NCBI RefSeq assembly: GCF_050908995.1 | Contig: NC_135118.1 | Coordinates: 13,463,501-13,527,500, forward strand | Length of the DNA stretch: 64,000 bases | From: Andrena cerasifolii | Lineage: Eukaryota; Arthropoda; Insecta; Hymenoptera; Andrenidae | Direction of reading: 5' to 3' | In this document: positions 11,593 through 23,549 of the stretch, piece after piece | How positions within the stretch are numbered: the stretch's first letter is position 1 | Layout of the letters: each line of letters opens with the position of its first letter | Position numbers and translations under genes: made by a program | Notes under the pieces: model-generated | What the model saw: only the letters and a program-made list of their open reading frames with translations | Told to the model about the DNA's origin: nothing | The model's database searches: none

Positions 11593-13466
11593 TCCATCAA
11601 TTTTATATTTACTAAAGATCGTGACTCATTGTGAAACCCTTTCATCTTCATAATATGTTTTTCCACCATTCCTAATAATTATATACATTTTGAATACACA
11701 GACACTTTGCTCCAAATTTCTGGCTAGCCAATACCCAACTAAATCACGTACGATTCGCTGGATTGAATCAACACGGAGCAACCTAAACTATGCTCTGTAA
11801 CCGACGACAAAGGGAAAACTTTCAGGCCACGTTGCCTTACAACAGACAACATCCCAAATATATACGCGACAAACATAACAATGTACAGGAATTATTACGT
11901 TTTATGCGACCTCTTGTTTGCTCAAAGCGAATAGAGCTATTTGCAACGGGCACTCCAAACAAGGACAGAGTGTGTAGACAGGCGGTGGATACATAATTTA
12001 CACCACGCCGTTAGATGGGACCTATTGAGTTTATTTTAAGTAAGGAAAGAGCGTTTGTTGTCTCAGCACGAACTGGGCACGAGAATTCCCTGTTCCACCT
12101 CGTCCTCGTGTACCTCTGCACTTTCTCCTTCCCCTTTAACCGCAGACCGTGGTTTACGCTCGAGCCGGAGCGAGGTTGCGTCAAAAGGTTTCGCCAGGAT
12201 GCGTTTTATGACCCTTGAAACGCACGCAACGAGATGACGTCCGGGGAACGCGTCGACGATTGTCTATTTTCGACGCGGGATAACAGTGGAATCGACTCCG
12301 CCCGAATCTTTCATTCATTCGCGCCAACAGACTGACGCTCCGAGTCTCTCCTCCCAAATATAACACGTTGTGAGTGGTCCCTGGGCTCGAGTTCGTTGCC
12401 TTCTGGGATTACAATTTAATAACCTTTGAAGCCGAGCGAACGCCAGTAAAATGAACTCCGCCTGAACCTTTCACGGGTTCATGGCTTTAAGCACAACGAG
12501 CCGCAGACGTGCAATGGAATTGCGTTCGCGACCTGTTGCACGGAAAGCGGCCGTGTAATTTTCTGTATTCATACGTTTGTGCACTGTATTAACGCACTTC
12601 AACCCCGACAACCCCGTCGCGTCAATTGTTGAGGGCAGTTCACCCAGCAACTTGGTCCACGAAAATACAGAGCACCGCACCTTCTTTATCCCTGAAAGCA
12701 AGAAGAACGTAACGCTAAGCCAACAGTTACAAAAACACTGTGAAAGCATGGAGCTCTGCTTATCATGGAATTAGCGATACAGCACTCGGCTTTGATCACG
12801 GCGATGGAATTCTGCGAGTGGCCGCGCGCGTCGGCTTCGTTTTTCCATAAATTTCACGCCAAGATTTTCCCCATTAGCGTTAATCGCCCCGAGCAATTAG
12901 CGATTAGCCCTCGGCAACGGCAGCGGTTATCGGCCGTCGCGGAAAACAAATTAACCAATTAGAGGACGATCCGCGAGGGCCCGAGCCGCGCAGCGCTAGG
13001 GTAAACGTCCGCCGCGTCTGCCGAGTGCCTCGTGGCGCGCACCAAAGCAAAGTTCGCCGCGGTGACCCCGCGAAATGTTCGCACGATAAATTTTCGCGGT
13101 GAGCATGTGCATTCGCCGGCATGCAGCGTCCAGTGCAAATTGGTTCCCCGGCGAATGGAGGACGGGAACGATGATTGCCGTTCGAACCGGCCGCCTGGGT
13201 TACAGATACCACCACGGGCCGCGCGGATGCGCGTGAAAGTATGCCGCCCGACGCCGTCAGATTTTACCGTGTAAATACAGCGATTCGTAGGTAAACGTGG
13301 TTTAGCCGCGCGCGAATCATCGCACGACCCCGTCGTTCCTCATCCTCGACGCTCGATGAACCTCGCGCGGGTTACTTCGAAGAGCGGGGCTTTTTGTTTA
13401 CGATTTACTGACAGGGGCATTATCCAGGTGTCCGGCGCTCGATTTTTTCACCCTTGAAGTATGTTG
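11593..13466. other. Non-coding stretch with CpG-rich island (about 12.15-13.44 kb)
   Basis: The first part is AT-rich and featureless. From about 12150 the sequence becomes GC- and CpG-rich, with frames open on both strands (for example 12904-13215 minus and 13032-13274 plus). This is expected from base composition and shows no domain. It could hold a promoter or regulatory DNA, but no splice-supported gene is visible. Confidence 0.5.
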
Positions 13467-14157
13467 TTAAGGGGTCACGCTCAGTCAGGAGGCCGAAAAA
13501 AGGGTGGTCTTTGGAAATTTTTTACTCAAAAGCTATAACATATTTCTCAAAAAATCTTTTTTCGTTTTAAGGATTGCATCTAGTGACGTGCGTCGTAATT
13601 TTTTTATTTAAAAATATTTAGCAATAACTAAGTTATTGTCCATCACTCGAAGGCTCTCTAAGAAAAGGCTTCTGCGGTGACCAACAAAATTTACTTATTA
13701 TATTATATTATCTAGTATTTGAACGAAGGATTTTTCGAAATATTGATTTGGGGAAATATGGCTGGTGTTTGAAGTGAAAGTTTTAATTTTTATCATAAAT
13801 CGTGCCTGATTTTCGTCAATTAAAAGAAAACTAAGCATCGGATAACAAAAATCCTTCGTTCAAATACTAGATAATATAATATAATAAGTAAATTCTTTTG
13901 AATTTTTTATTTTAGATGATCGACTTTCGAGCAGCAGTGGTCACCGCAGAACCCCCCTTTTTTTAGAGAACCTTCGAGTGCTGGACAGTAACTTAGTTAT
14001 TGATAAATATTTTTAAATAAAAAAATTACGATGCACGGCACTAGATGCAATCCTTAAAAGGAAAAAAGATTTTTTGAGAAATGTGTTATAGCTTTTGAGT
14101 AAACAATTTCCAAAGACCACCATTTTTTCGGCCTCCTGACTGAGCATGACCCCTTAA
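13467..14157. mobile_element. Long foldback flanked by TTAA (piggyBac-like MITE)
   Basis: An inverted repeat with arms of roughly 290 bases around a loop of about 110 bases. The ends read TTAAGGGGTCACGCTCAGTC and, on the minus strand, TTAAGGGGTCATGCTCAGTC. TTAA lies at 13467-13470 and 14154-14157. Arm words such as GGCCGAAAAAA, AAGATTTTTTGAGAAAT, TGCAATCCTTAAAA and CAAATACTAGATAATATAAT recur inverted. Architecture and first bases match the 8733-9447 element, but the interior is unrelated. No transposase is encoded. Confidence 0.87.
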
Positions 14158-14714
14158 GCAGAAAATTTTAAGGGACACGTGTCTTTTTATTTCTGCCCTA
14201 ATATCAATTTTATTTTAAGGGATGAAACAGTCCCTCGAAGTTCTAGGTCGGGTTTTTCCGGATGAAGTGTTATGCGTTGCCACTGTAAACGCCTCATATG
14301 CAGCAGACTACGTGGATTTTATGAAGAAACACATATTGTAAAGTGAACTACGTGTTAACAGTTGTAAAAATGGCAACTGGAAGAGTGGGGAACTAGCGTA
14401 AACCCGTCGCTTTGGTCGTTCTGGTCTCCAGGGCATTAAAGAGAACAAGAGCTCAGTAGTTGCATCATAGGCCTTCTTGTACCCATAAACGAGGGGTGAA
14501 AGTTTTCTTACAAAACGATCTGCGCAAGATGCGCATAAAGCTACAAATCAAAGTCACACAGCCATATTGATAGGGACATGTATGCATTGAGATGTGGGTG
14601 TATAAATAGATTCGCTCAATATGTTTGCAATATGCATATACATCACGGTGAGCTATCTAACTTCTACCGTGAGTAATTCTGAAATCAACTACTGTCTGAT
14701 AAACCTATGGTAGG
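14158..14714. other. Non-coding stretch, nothing recognised
   Basis: Unique sequence between two mobile elements. TTTTAAGGGACACGTG near 14168 and TTTTAAGGGATGAAAC near 14214 resemble TTAA-type transposon ends but have no partner terminus. Confidence 0.4.
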
Positions 14715-15267
14715 TATGAAAGTAGGGTTGCCACCTTTTTGCGGGGGAAATGTAGTATTTTTTAGGAATCTTGAAACAAATATAGTATTTTCAGGGAAAT
14801 TTAGGAAAATAAAAAGTACAGATTTATTTTTGTATTTTACTTATTTTTCAAAGAATATCTGTTGCTAGTTTGTGCTTTTAGTATCAAGGAATTATTTTTT
14901 ACAAAGTACCTACCTATAAGATTCCCGGCATTCTGTGTTTATATTAATATAAATTAATAGTTTATTTTTTATTAATTTAATTATAGCTTTATTTCTCTCT
15001 TCTCGCCATTTAATATTCATATAAGAACCGCTGGCCATGCATAATGTCGCGTGATGATAATAGCTAAGGGTGCGTTCTGAACACTGAGACTCGCTGCAGT
15101 TAGGTTAATTTAGTTAGGTTGATAATTAAATTCCTTTAATTAACTATGAAACGAAAATATAGTACTTTGCGTACAACATTTTGTATCAACAGTATATAAT
15201 ACAATTTACCAGAATATAGTACAATACTGTATTATAATATAGTACGGGTGGCAACCCTATATCAAGG
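14715..15267. mobile_element. hAT-like non-autonomous element
   Basis: The element (14723-15259) has termini TAGGGTTGCCACC at both ends in inverted orientation. It is flanked by the octamers TATGAAAG and TATCAAGG (6 of 8 identical), a decayed 8-bp hAT-type duplication. The inside is AT-rich with repeated ATAGTA words (ATAGTATTTT, AATATAGTAC), probably subterminal repeats. No transposase frame. A second small element begins only about a dozen bases beyond its right end. Confidence 0.75.
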
Positions 15268-15270
15268 GGA

Positions 15271-15424
15271 TATGAGGCAGTGAAAGCGAGAACGGACCAA
15301 CCCGCATAAAAAATTAATTTTTTTCTTATTTTATATGATTAGTAGAGACTATTGGAATACGTTATTGCTACTAACTCAATTTCGAAGAAAATGTGGGTTA
15401 GTCTGTTGCTCTCACTGCCTCATA
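15271..15424. mobile_element. Small foldback MITE, 154 bases
   Basis: The arms TATGAGGCAGTGAAAGCGAG (from 15271) and, on the minus strand, TATGAGGCAGTGAGAGCAAC (from 15424) continue to ACCAACCCGCAT and ACTAACCCACAT. The loop is AT-rich. TA/ATAT flanks both sides, fitting a TA-target element, though part of that may belong to the terminus. It would fold into a single hairpin. Confidence 0.72.
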
Positions 15425-16543
15425 TAACGTTTGCATCGTTTTTACAGAGATACCAAGTTTGCCCTCGTTTCTTAAATGCTCCAATTTTCATCCCACCATC
15501 CCAAAGAAACTCGAATTCTCAGTAAAAAACGTACCCACCACATACACGTTCACAGAACAGTGTCTACTCTTCGTTGATTGGTATTTTAGCGAAAATACGA
15601 TTCGTGCACCATATGCCCCGAGCTTATACATGAATGGTACTCCATACAATAGTTGATTCATGAATTATTTACGGCGGAAAAGTTAGATGATTCAGTCCGT
15701 ATACGCGCACGCAAAGCCGCGGCTTTACAAGCGATCGGTTTCCCGTTCCGAGCGCGGGGATCGTAAAAATGTTTCGCAATTCGTCGATACAGCCTGAAAG
15801 CGGAACGTCTAAAAACCCGACGGCTGTCGTAAATGCCACCCGTATATGGATTCTTGCCTGCGCCATTCTCAGCTGGCGCGTTCGCGATCCCAAGTGACAT
15901 TCTAAAAGTCGTTCCCGTCGAAGGTGCAGACCCTCCAGGTCTCCGTCGCGCGGAAACTTTACGTAATCGTCGTTCCTTCGGCGGTTTTCAGGAGTTCCTG
16001 AATTCGGCTGTAACCCTTAACGAGGCATCGATTAAGCCGTCGTTGCGAAAGCAGCTGCATCGTTAAGGCCCCGTCACGTGCGAGGATTATGGCCCGCTCG
16101 CAGCTTCGATATGATTCTTAGAAATTCTCGCCAGCGACCGAGACGTGTTCCTCGTTCGAGTAACATTCGTCTTTTTTTTTCCCCCGCTCATCGCGCTTCA
16201 TCCGCCACGATGCGCGGGCAAAAACGATGAAGGCTGATACCACCAACGAATCTCTTCGCGTGCAAACTGTTCCTTGATACGCGGCAACCGCTGCGGGAAT
16301 GAATTTAGAACCTGGAAATGATTAAAGCGCCTCGCGCTGGCGCTTGGCCGCTGCATCTGCGAGGGTACTTCAGATTTTTCGGGCCACTGAAAATAGATTG
16401 CAGGCTGATAGAATAGAACCGGGTTCGTAGCGCAGTACCTTCGTGCGTTACTTCGATTGGAGTCTTGGGGACTGAGATGACGCAAAATTTGCAAAAACCT
16501 AACTTGGTAGGCACACTATACAACGATGAATGTCGATGATCCC
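15425..16543. other. Non-coding stretch, CpG-rich in the middle
   Basis: Unique sequence, GC- and CpG-rich from about 15670 to 16480. Frames on both strands overlap each other (15658-16066 and 16198-16523) and show no recognised domain. Confidence 0.45.
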
Positions 16544-17299
16544 TTAAGGGGGGTTTGCGCCTTGTTCGGCCGAAAAATAGGTAATTCTTTGTGAATTTTT
16601 TCTACAAAAACGGTGCGACAAATTAATTTGAGGCTTGGCAGGCTGTTTTATTGTATCTTGAACTATTGTTCCGAATTTTTGTGTGACAGTGAAAAAAAAA
16701 CACATGGCGGATATAAAAAGAGCGTTGAGAAATATTCGGGTGGTCCTGGCGTTGACGAAAAGTACGGTAAGGTTTATCCGAAACACAAAAAAGAAAAGAG
16801 ATTCTTAATCTATATGAATGTGGCTATCGGTGGTAGTAGATTTATTGCCGTATGTGTTACCGTTCCTTTTTTATTTAAAGTTTTCCCGATTTTGCGGCAA
16901 AACTTGTTTCAGACTCAAATCAGGACGCATCGCCTTCTTCAAAAGGCTGCCATTTTAATATTTTTTATATTTATTAATGAATCTAATACCATCGATAGCC
17001 ACATTCATGTATTTTATTTAGTAATTATACGAGAAATAAGGAAATCCTTGGTTTTTTAGGAGGAATTGGGGCCTCCAACATAATCGCAGATTTGCAACTC
17101 CTGCGCGCGAGTGCCTGCGAATATGTTCATATATCTCCATTTCTACCGAATACATTGTAACGAAAAAATTAATTTTTATAAATTGAATGTGAACTAAAAT
17201 ACCCTGAAAGTTTGAAAAAGATCCGCTTCACAGTTTCTTAGAAAAAAATTCCCAAGTATCGCCTTATTCCTAGCGTTCTAAATAGAGCCCCCTCCTTAA
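16544..17299. mobile_element. Diverged foldback flanked by TTAA
   Basis: TTAA at 16544-16547 is followed by a G-run. TTAA at 17296-17299 is preceded by GCCCCCTCC. Subterminal AATAGGTAATTCTTTGTGAA aligns with minus-strand AATAAGGCGATACTTGGGAA. An inner pair, GAATGTGGCTATCG (about 16814) and CGATAGCCACATTC (about 16995), shows the foldback continues inward. It looks like an older relative of the TTAA foldbacks at 8.7 and 13.5 kb. A 148-codon frame at 16613-17059 lies inside but covers both arms, so it is likely a chance frame in the repeat. Confidence 0.62.
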
Positions 17300-20200
17300 T
17301 TGCTAACACCAGACACAAATTGAATACTAATAGCTTTGGGTAGCAGTGATTACGCACTGTTATCAGTGTTCGTTCGTCGCTACCCATCCGTCTACAGCTC
17401 TCGATTTACTGCGACTGTGTCCAAGGGTTTCGGTCAAGCATCGGGGATTGCACGAGCACGGGGCGAAGATACGCAAAAGCTGCAATACGATCAATAGCAC
17501 GCACGTGTTTTGCGCGATACATGTGCAGCAGACAAAAAACGTGCATCGGCCAAGAGTCTTGCTAACGTTCGATCGGGAGTAGCGGGGTGGAAAGCCCTGT
17601 AGATCCGTTTTGCGGAACGACAACAATGCAGGCTGGACGGAGTGCTCGTCCTGCACGGCCATAAACATCGCATCTGCCATCCGGTTTTATCTTTCTACGC
17701 TCTTTTTAATCCGATCCCCGGCAGGGGCGGGCAGGAGCAGCAGACGGGCCAACCCCCTGATTGCGAGGCACTGAATGGTCAGCTGCCTCTGGACCATCCT
17801 ATGCAAAATCGTTGCGCGCGTTGTGGTCCTCTCGAAGAAGGGTTGAAGTGAATCCAGGGGCTGGGGCCCTCCCTCCGTTAATTACATTTGCCCCGTGTTT
17901 TTCGTGCACAAAACTGCGCAGTTACGCGAGCTTTTGCACGGCGATTGAACGGGGCCTGGCAATTCTGTTTGTCGAATGATTGATCGCCGGTATTAACCTC
18001 GATCGCACAGGTATCAGGTTGGAATAACTTAATCGATTCTTCCCCTTTTGGCCATCCGTCGGTGCGAACGATTTAACCCATCCCAGGCGGTGTTTGTTTT
18101 ACATACAACAGCGTGTGTCAGCGAATGGTTAACGCGCGTTGCGGATTCGTTAGTCAGATTGATCAAGTGCTGGGTTACGGTTGTCGATAGCGCGGTACCT
18201 CTAAGAGTGGATCGCACGTAATGGACAACAAACGACTGTGCCTGTTTTCGTTCGACATGGATACGCGAGCTTTTATTGGGCCCCGGGCGGGCCGACAAAG
18301 GAAAACTCGATTATAATCGCAATTTATCGCTTTGTCGCTGGGTACGATGTTATCCGACTGGATCTCCCCGGTGCAGTTTTCCACCTTCGAGCACCGCCTC
18401 GCAAAATTACGTTTAAATTATGACACATCGGCGGAATTCTCGTTACAAGGGGCCCAATGTACTCTCGGTGCGCCGTAGGCACGCAACTTGCAATAAATTC
18501 TGCGCAACGGCGTCGCGAGCGCGCGAAGGCTGCCTCGCGAGTGCGCTTCGCCACAGCAGTCTATTCCTCCTCTGCCTGCTGCCCTTTCCTTTCCCACGTG
18601 GATTTTCTTTCTATGGAACCTCGTGTTAACAATCAAGTGTTTCGGTTTTCTAACGAATCAGAGCTCCGGTCTAAGCACCCCATTTCCATTACCTTTCATT
18701 TTCGATCGCTGAATTTGTGGGGAAATTTGTAGAAGTACATACCTACTCCATGAGCTGGTAGAGCACTTCTCACATTTCTTTTTTAAAACTACGACGGAAA
18801 ATTTGCTAAACTTCCTCTAAATTTTTAATCTACTGGATTTAATAAATACAATTGATATCTATCTAATATATTCACCTGTTACAGTAATAAATATCAAACA
18901 GGAACGAATTCCTAGACGTTCCTATTATAAAAGATAGGGATTACGAAGTTACGTGTATTTTCTGCGCTCCTTTAATTTATTCCGCTGAAGGTTCCTTTTA
19001 AAACAAGGGAAAATATTCGGAATCTGAATTTTAGCATATTCTTACATTAGACAGTCGAATTTATTACCGAGGTACATAGATTTCCCCTTGTTCTTTCATT
19101 CCCCTGAATTTCCATGATTCTGAATCGACGCTCCTTTCTCCTCGGTCACCCCCTGTCTCGTCGCTCGTTTCTCTGCCACCGAAGCTTCCTCGTTCTTCGC
19201 GTTTCCCGTTTCTCTGTCGCGCGTGCCCAGTTTCTTCTTCCCCTGCACGGCCAGTTTCTGGTCGAACAACCGCGGCGGTGACCACCTTGCCTTCTCGCGG
19301 GAGCAGCCGGTGGTAGGCAGCAGCAAACGGCACAAAGATGCTCCGAATAAGGGAATCGCCATGCGAGACAAGTGCGCGACTGGAGAACCTCGGGGATGAC
19401 CGATGAACCCGGGTTCACCGACCTGCTTGCAGGGGGAAGGAGATCTCGGGACCATTACTAATTGCCGAGAGCAAATATCGGTGCCAAGTATGCACGCGTC
19501 GTGGTTTTCTGTAAGACCAATGCTCCCGCCACTGCCACTCTGAAGCAATGGAGCACAGCCTTTGTGGTCCAACTTGCTTTCGGTGCTACTCTTTACTTGG
19601 ATCATATCAATCTCGGTCATTGGAAATAATGCAAACATCTAAGTATGGCAACGTCACATTTACAGTGGCTTGTTTTGTTATTCGTTTCGTAAGTAATATG
19701 GTGTCTCTGAGAACCGAGTGATTGTTTATTTACTTCCTTATTTAATTCCTTTTAAGGGTAGACCCCATTGTTTACAATATGAAAAGGGAATACATTACGG
19801 CATACGAGATTATGAACGAGCTTCTGAAAGCGGACTAAGTTATTTTTTTCAATTCTTTTACATTTCTTACTTGGACCACTTCCACGATCACCGACGCATA
19901 TGACACGTAGGGACCTGCGGCGCCGCTGTACCAAAGTTTGGTGGAGTAATTTCACTTATAACAAACGTTCGCGATGGAGGGCAATAGGAGATTGAATAAA
20001 AAGAAGTGAGTAATTTGCTTCCGTTGAAAGGCAGGCGCCAGTCACAGTTAAAAACAAGCGTAGCGCGTGAACTCTGATTCGCTGGTACCATATTAATCCA
20101 GACCATTGCTAGGCGTCCCGTGCTCCTTGCAGCTAAAGGACAACCTCGTCTCAGTTGCCGAGTTTACTTGAGAATAAAGTAATGATACAACGAACAGGTT

Positions 20201-20633
20201 CGTTATCGACCATAAACCGCGAAATGAAATGTACAGAGGGATGGTGCTTCTGCTGGCTACGGTTCGCAGCCTCCTATTATCGCATCTGGTCGTCGACGAT
20301 TTTAAAGTACGCGAAAGGGAGACTCGTAAAACGCTAGGCAAAATGGCGTAGCGTTCCGCGATGCCCTTAATTACGCCGATGAAACGTTTACGAGAGCTGC
20401 GCCGTACGTTTTGCACGTCGCTAATTATCACGGAGCACGGGGTGCAGTTCTTCTCCGTGGAAATGAGCGATCGTTTTACGTCGCCGTGCAAAGCGCACGG
20501 CGCACACGCATATGTCAGATTAAAGCAAGCAAAAACAGAGCTTAAGTAGCGTTTCTTAAATGAGATTACATTGAACGCTAGATTTTCTGGTAAAATGTTG
20601 CTCGTTGTCAGATATAATGGGTTCTAAGGGGGT
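17300..20633. other. Non-coding stretch, CpG-rich with a strand-skewed segment
   Basis: 17340-18640 is CpG-rich with many overlapping short frames on both strands. 18640-19060 is AT-rich. 19080-19640 is purine-rich on the minus strand, which leaves several minus-strand frames open at once (up to 180 codons at 19096-19638). Simultaneous openness in two or three frames points to composition rather than coding. No gene is supported. Confidence 0.45.
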
Positions 20634-20960
20634 TTAGACTGTTGTCAAGTTTTAGATATTTTGTAAATAGATGTCTTGTATTTAAAGGGATTATCTTGTG
20701 AAATAAAATAATAACAATAATAACAGTAATAATAATATTATTATTATTAATAACAGTAATAATAATATTATTATTAGTAATAATAATTACTGTTAGTAAT
20801 AATAATAATAATATTATTAGTAATAATAATAATATTATTATTAGTAATAATAATAATATTATTATTACTGTTATTATTGTTATTATTTTATTTCACAAGA
20901 TAATCCCTTTAAATACAAGACATCTATTTACAAAATATCTAAAACTTGACAACAGTCTAA
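20634..20960. repeat. Near-perfect palindrome with TAA/TTA microsatellite core
   Basis: The left arm starts TTAGACTGTTGTCAAG at 20634. The right arm ends at 20960 with the exact reverse complement. Roughly 100 or more bases per arm match without visible mismatch, including TATTTAAAGGGATTATC and CAATAATAACAGTAATAATA. The core is (TAA)n/(TTA)n. Such a structure can extrude a cruciform, expand, or be created by template switching or by assembly. Confidence 0.88.
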
Positions 20961-21016
20961 TAATAATATTATTATTATTACTGTTATTAATATTAATAAT
21001 AATATTATTATTATTA
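20961..21016. repeat. (TAA)n/(TTA)n microsatellite
   Basis: Interrupted TAATAA/TTATTA repeats follow the palindrome directly and resemble its core. They probably belong to the same expansion. Confidence 0.75.
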
Positions 21017-22305
21017 CGTCCTTGCTTGTTAGATGTATGGTGAAAGAAGACGTGGATGGATGGATTTTCCGTTGAATCGTTAATCTAAGAGAATGAGGCA
21101 TTCATGGTATCGCGTATCTTCGTACATGTGCAAGTTTAACTATTATTAATGAATGTGACAATTATGGCGATGAATGGCATAATCAGCGATTCAGAAGCCA
21201 ACGAATGAGTGTTATCAAGATTTTACCATCCATGTCCATGTTCAGTTTATTTAGAAACCTGGGGAATTAATTAGAGAAAAGTAATGAATCTTTGTGGATT
21301 AAATATTATACGAACGAAGTCGCAGTGTTCGTTTCATCAGAAAATATTATTCTCCATCAGCGCAACCTATTTAGTAATTACTTCATCGAGACGTGAATTT
21401 ATTCTCGTTTAATGAAATTTCTGTCGGTTACAGGCTCACTGTGTATCCTACTGTGAAACAGAGCGGGCCTAACAAGAACACAGGCACTCACGGCAATGAC
21501 CATTTCACAATCATTACAGGTTTTTAAGCGTTTCTGGTTCTAGCCCGATGCTGATTATCGGGTAATTTATAAGCCGTAAAGATTTTTCGAATGAAAGGGC
21601 GGCTACCGGTAGCATATCGATTTCAAGAAGCGATTTGTTCGAAAGCAAGGCCCCGAGCTGTGAGAATTCTTACACCGGGAACCCTTTCAGGGTTCAAAGA
21701 AGTGGGCGAACCAGTCCACTTTGAAACGATGGCCGGGGACCTCGATACTGCCGGTAGACCCTGCACAGTCAGTTGTGTATGTCCATGGTCATGCACGTCC
21801 ATTTAACGAAATTGCTCGAGTGCATCTTAGAAATCCAATTGTAATCTAGGTATCGACCCTATCGAGCACATCCTCGCGCTACTCGGGAATGTTTGTATCC
21901 TGTTTTCAAGGCTTCTCTTAGGTAGCGTTGTAATGTTACCTTTAGGTTCAGAGTGCTCTGCAATCTGGTTTTACAATTCGTGAAAATTGCATTCCGATAG
22001 GAAGACGAAAAGGGGTAAATCTTTGTATAAGAATTGATTTACATAATGTGAATTGTTGACTTTAAAAAAATTTCTTTTACTTCTGGTAAATCTAGATGGA
22101 AAATATAGAGCAGTGTGTTTAGGGATTTGCGTTAGTGCGTGACATTTACTCATTGTTAGATTGAATATTATAATTATTGGAAATTGAAAATGGATTTAGG
22201 ATTCTTCTAATTAGGAACTATCTAGCATTGTTAGCTGAATAAACTCTGTTAGGAAAGCACGAGGCAGGGAAATTGTACATTATAAAGTACTATGTATATT
22301 TCCAA
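21017..22305. other. Non-coding stretch, nothing recognised
   Basis: Unique, mostly AT-rich sequence. The 21590-21806 part is somewhat GC-rich with a 71-codon frame of no recognised family. Confidence 0.45.
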
Positions 22306-22426
22306 CAGAGTTGGGCATTATTTGAATAAATTTTTGATTAATGTCGAATAAAAAGTTATTCGTTATTCTCGAATAACCTCAAAAAAAAATTCGAATAAAA
22401 AATTATTCGAGTTATACCCAACACTG
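22306..22426. mobile_element. Short hAT-like MITE, 121 bases
   Basis: The left end reads CAGAGTTGGGCATTATTTGA and the minus-strand right end reads CAGTGTTGGGTATAACTCGA. CAG-N-GTTGGG is a familiar hAT terminus. The inside repeats TTATTCGA/TCGAATAA motifs. Flanking octamers ATTTCCAA and ATTACAAC match only partly, so the duplication is decayed or misplaced. Confidence 0.65.
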
Positions 22427-22505
22427 ATTACAACTACCTGGCAGAAAATAATGATTCAGGAGATTTATAATTGTGACTGCTACACAAGTTGATCACCACA
22501 GACTC

Positions 22506-22690
22506 TATACTCCCTGTCATTTAAGAAGGAACCCGTTTCGCGCATGTAGAATGAGCTCATTGGCTCTGAAAAAGCGTTGGTGGGGGTACAGCCAATAGTG
22601 GCTTCTCCCGGCACCAATGAGCGTCAACCTGCGCAGAACCGGTCCAAATTCGTCGGCCGGCAGGTTCCTTCTTAAATGAAAGGGAGTATA
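22506..22690. mobile_element. Foldback MITE flanked by TATA
   Basis: The termini CTCCCTGTCATTTAAGAAGG (22510) and minus-strand CTCCCTTTCATTTAAGAAGG (22686) are nearly identical. Both sides are flanked by TATA (22506-22509 and 22687-22690). The inside continues to fold: GCTCATTGG and ATTGGCT have inverted partners. Either a TA or a 4-bp TATA target fits. No coding sequence. Confidence 0.75.
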
Positions 22691-23549
22691 CATAATTAAT
22701 ATTTTTAGGTATAACACTGAAGACAATACTCACCACATTAAAAGTTATCAACGAAACCACAGTATTAACCTTAAACAGTCAGCAGCGAGCGCATTAACTT
22801 TATTGCGTGTTTTATTGTCGAATTGTTCATTGCCTTCACAGACAAGCGTTGGGAGAGTATCAGGTAATTACAGGGGCCTTTATCCTCATTTTATGCGGCG
22901 CCATTGCACAAGGGTGGTTTATTAGGTCCGAGTAAGGTGGCCTGGATTCGTATGTGTATGTCCAAATGGCCATAATCTCGTGAAAGTTAAACGGGTGCGT
23001 GTGAAACGGCCAAACCACACGGAACAATTTATGGGCCGCGCGTGTAATCCGAACTATGAATAGAATTCCTGATTGAAATGCAGGCTTTATGGGCGATCCT
23101 AGAATTCGACTGAGCACGCAGCCGTCGTTGTTCCCTTCCTTAAACGAGGCGGCACTTTCAGCAATTCACACCCGACCCCTCGAAATATCAATTATATGGA
23201 GCAATTTTGCAATTCCGAGAACATTCAGCAGTTTTCTGGAAAATTGGTAAATTTATGCCATGACGCTTGAGGCGTTCTATTTAATTAAAGTAAGGGTTGA
23301 AATTTTTCGCGATTCTTTGTCTTCGCGATAATGGAAGCCACTAATGCTTTATATCAGATTTTCAATTTCTGATTAACATTTCATAGAAATAAAATTACGT
23401 TTTTATTTATTCCCACGATTACTTATTTAAACAGAGATCCCGATCTGTAAAGGACGAAATTTTATATTTGATTTCCTCACACAGGTTGGAATACAGTACG
23501 TTTAGCGCAGGGATACACTGTTGATTGGTAGTAAACCAGCAGGGAAAGT
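22691..23549. other. Non-coding stretch, nothing recognised
   Basis: Unique sequence with short frames (22860-23117 minus) and no recognised domain. Confidence 0.45.

Noticed and set aside
16613..17059. 148-codon plus-strand frame
   Set aside because: It spans both arms of the TTAA foldback, so it is a by-product of the repeat unless conserved in other copies.
18735..18780. Sequence resembling a tRNA A-box (GAGCTGGTAGAGCACT)
   Set aside because: No matching B-box or cloverleaf can be formed downstream.
19096..19638. 180-codon minus-strand open frame
   Set aside because: Two other minus-strand phases are open over the same purine-skewed sequence, and the peptide has no recognisable domain, so composition explains it.
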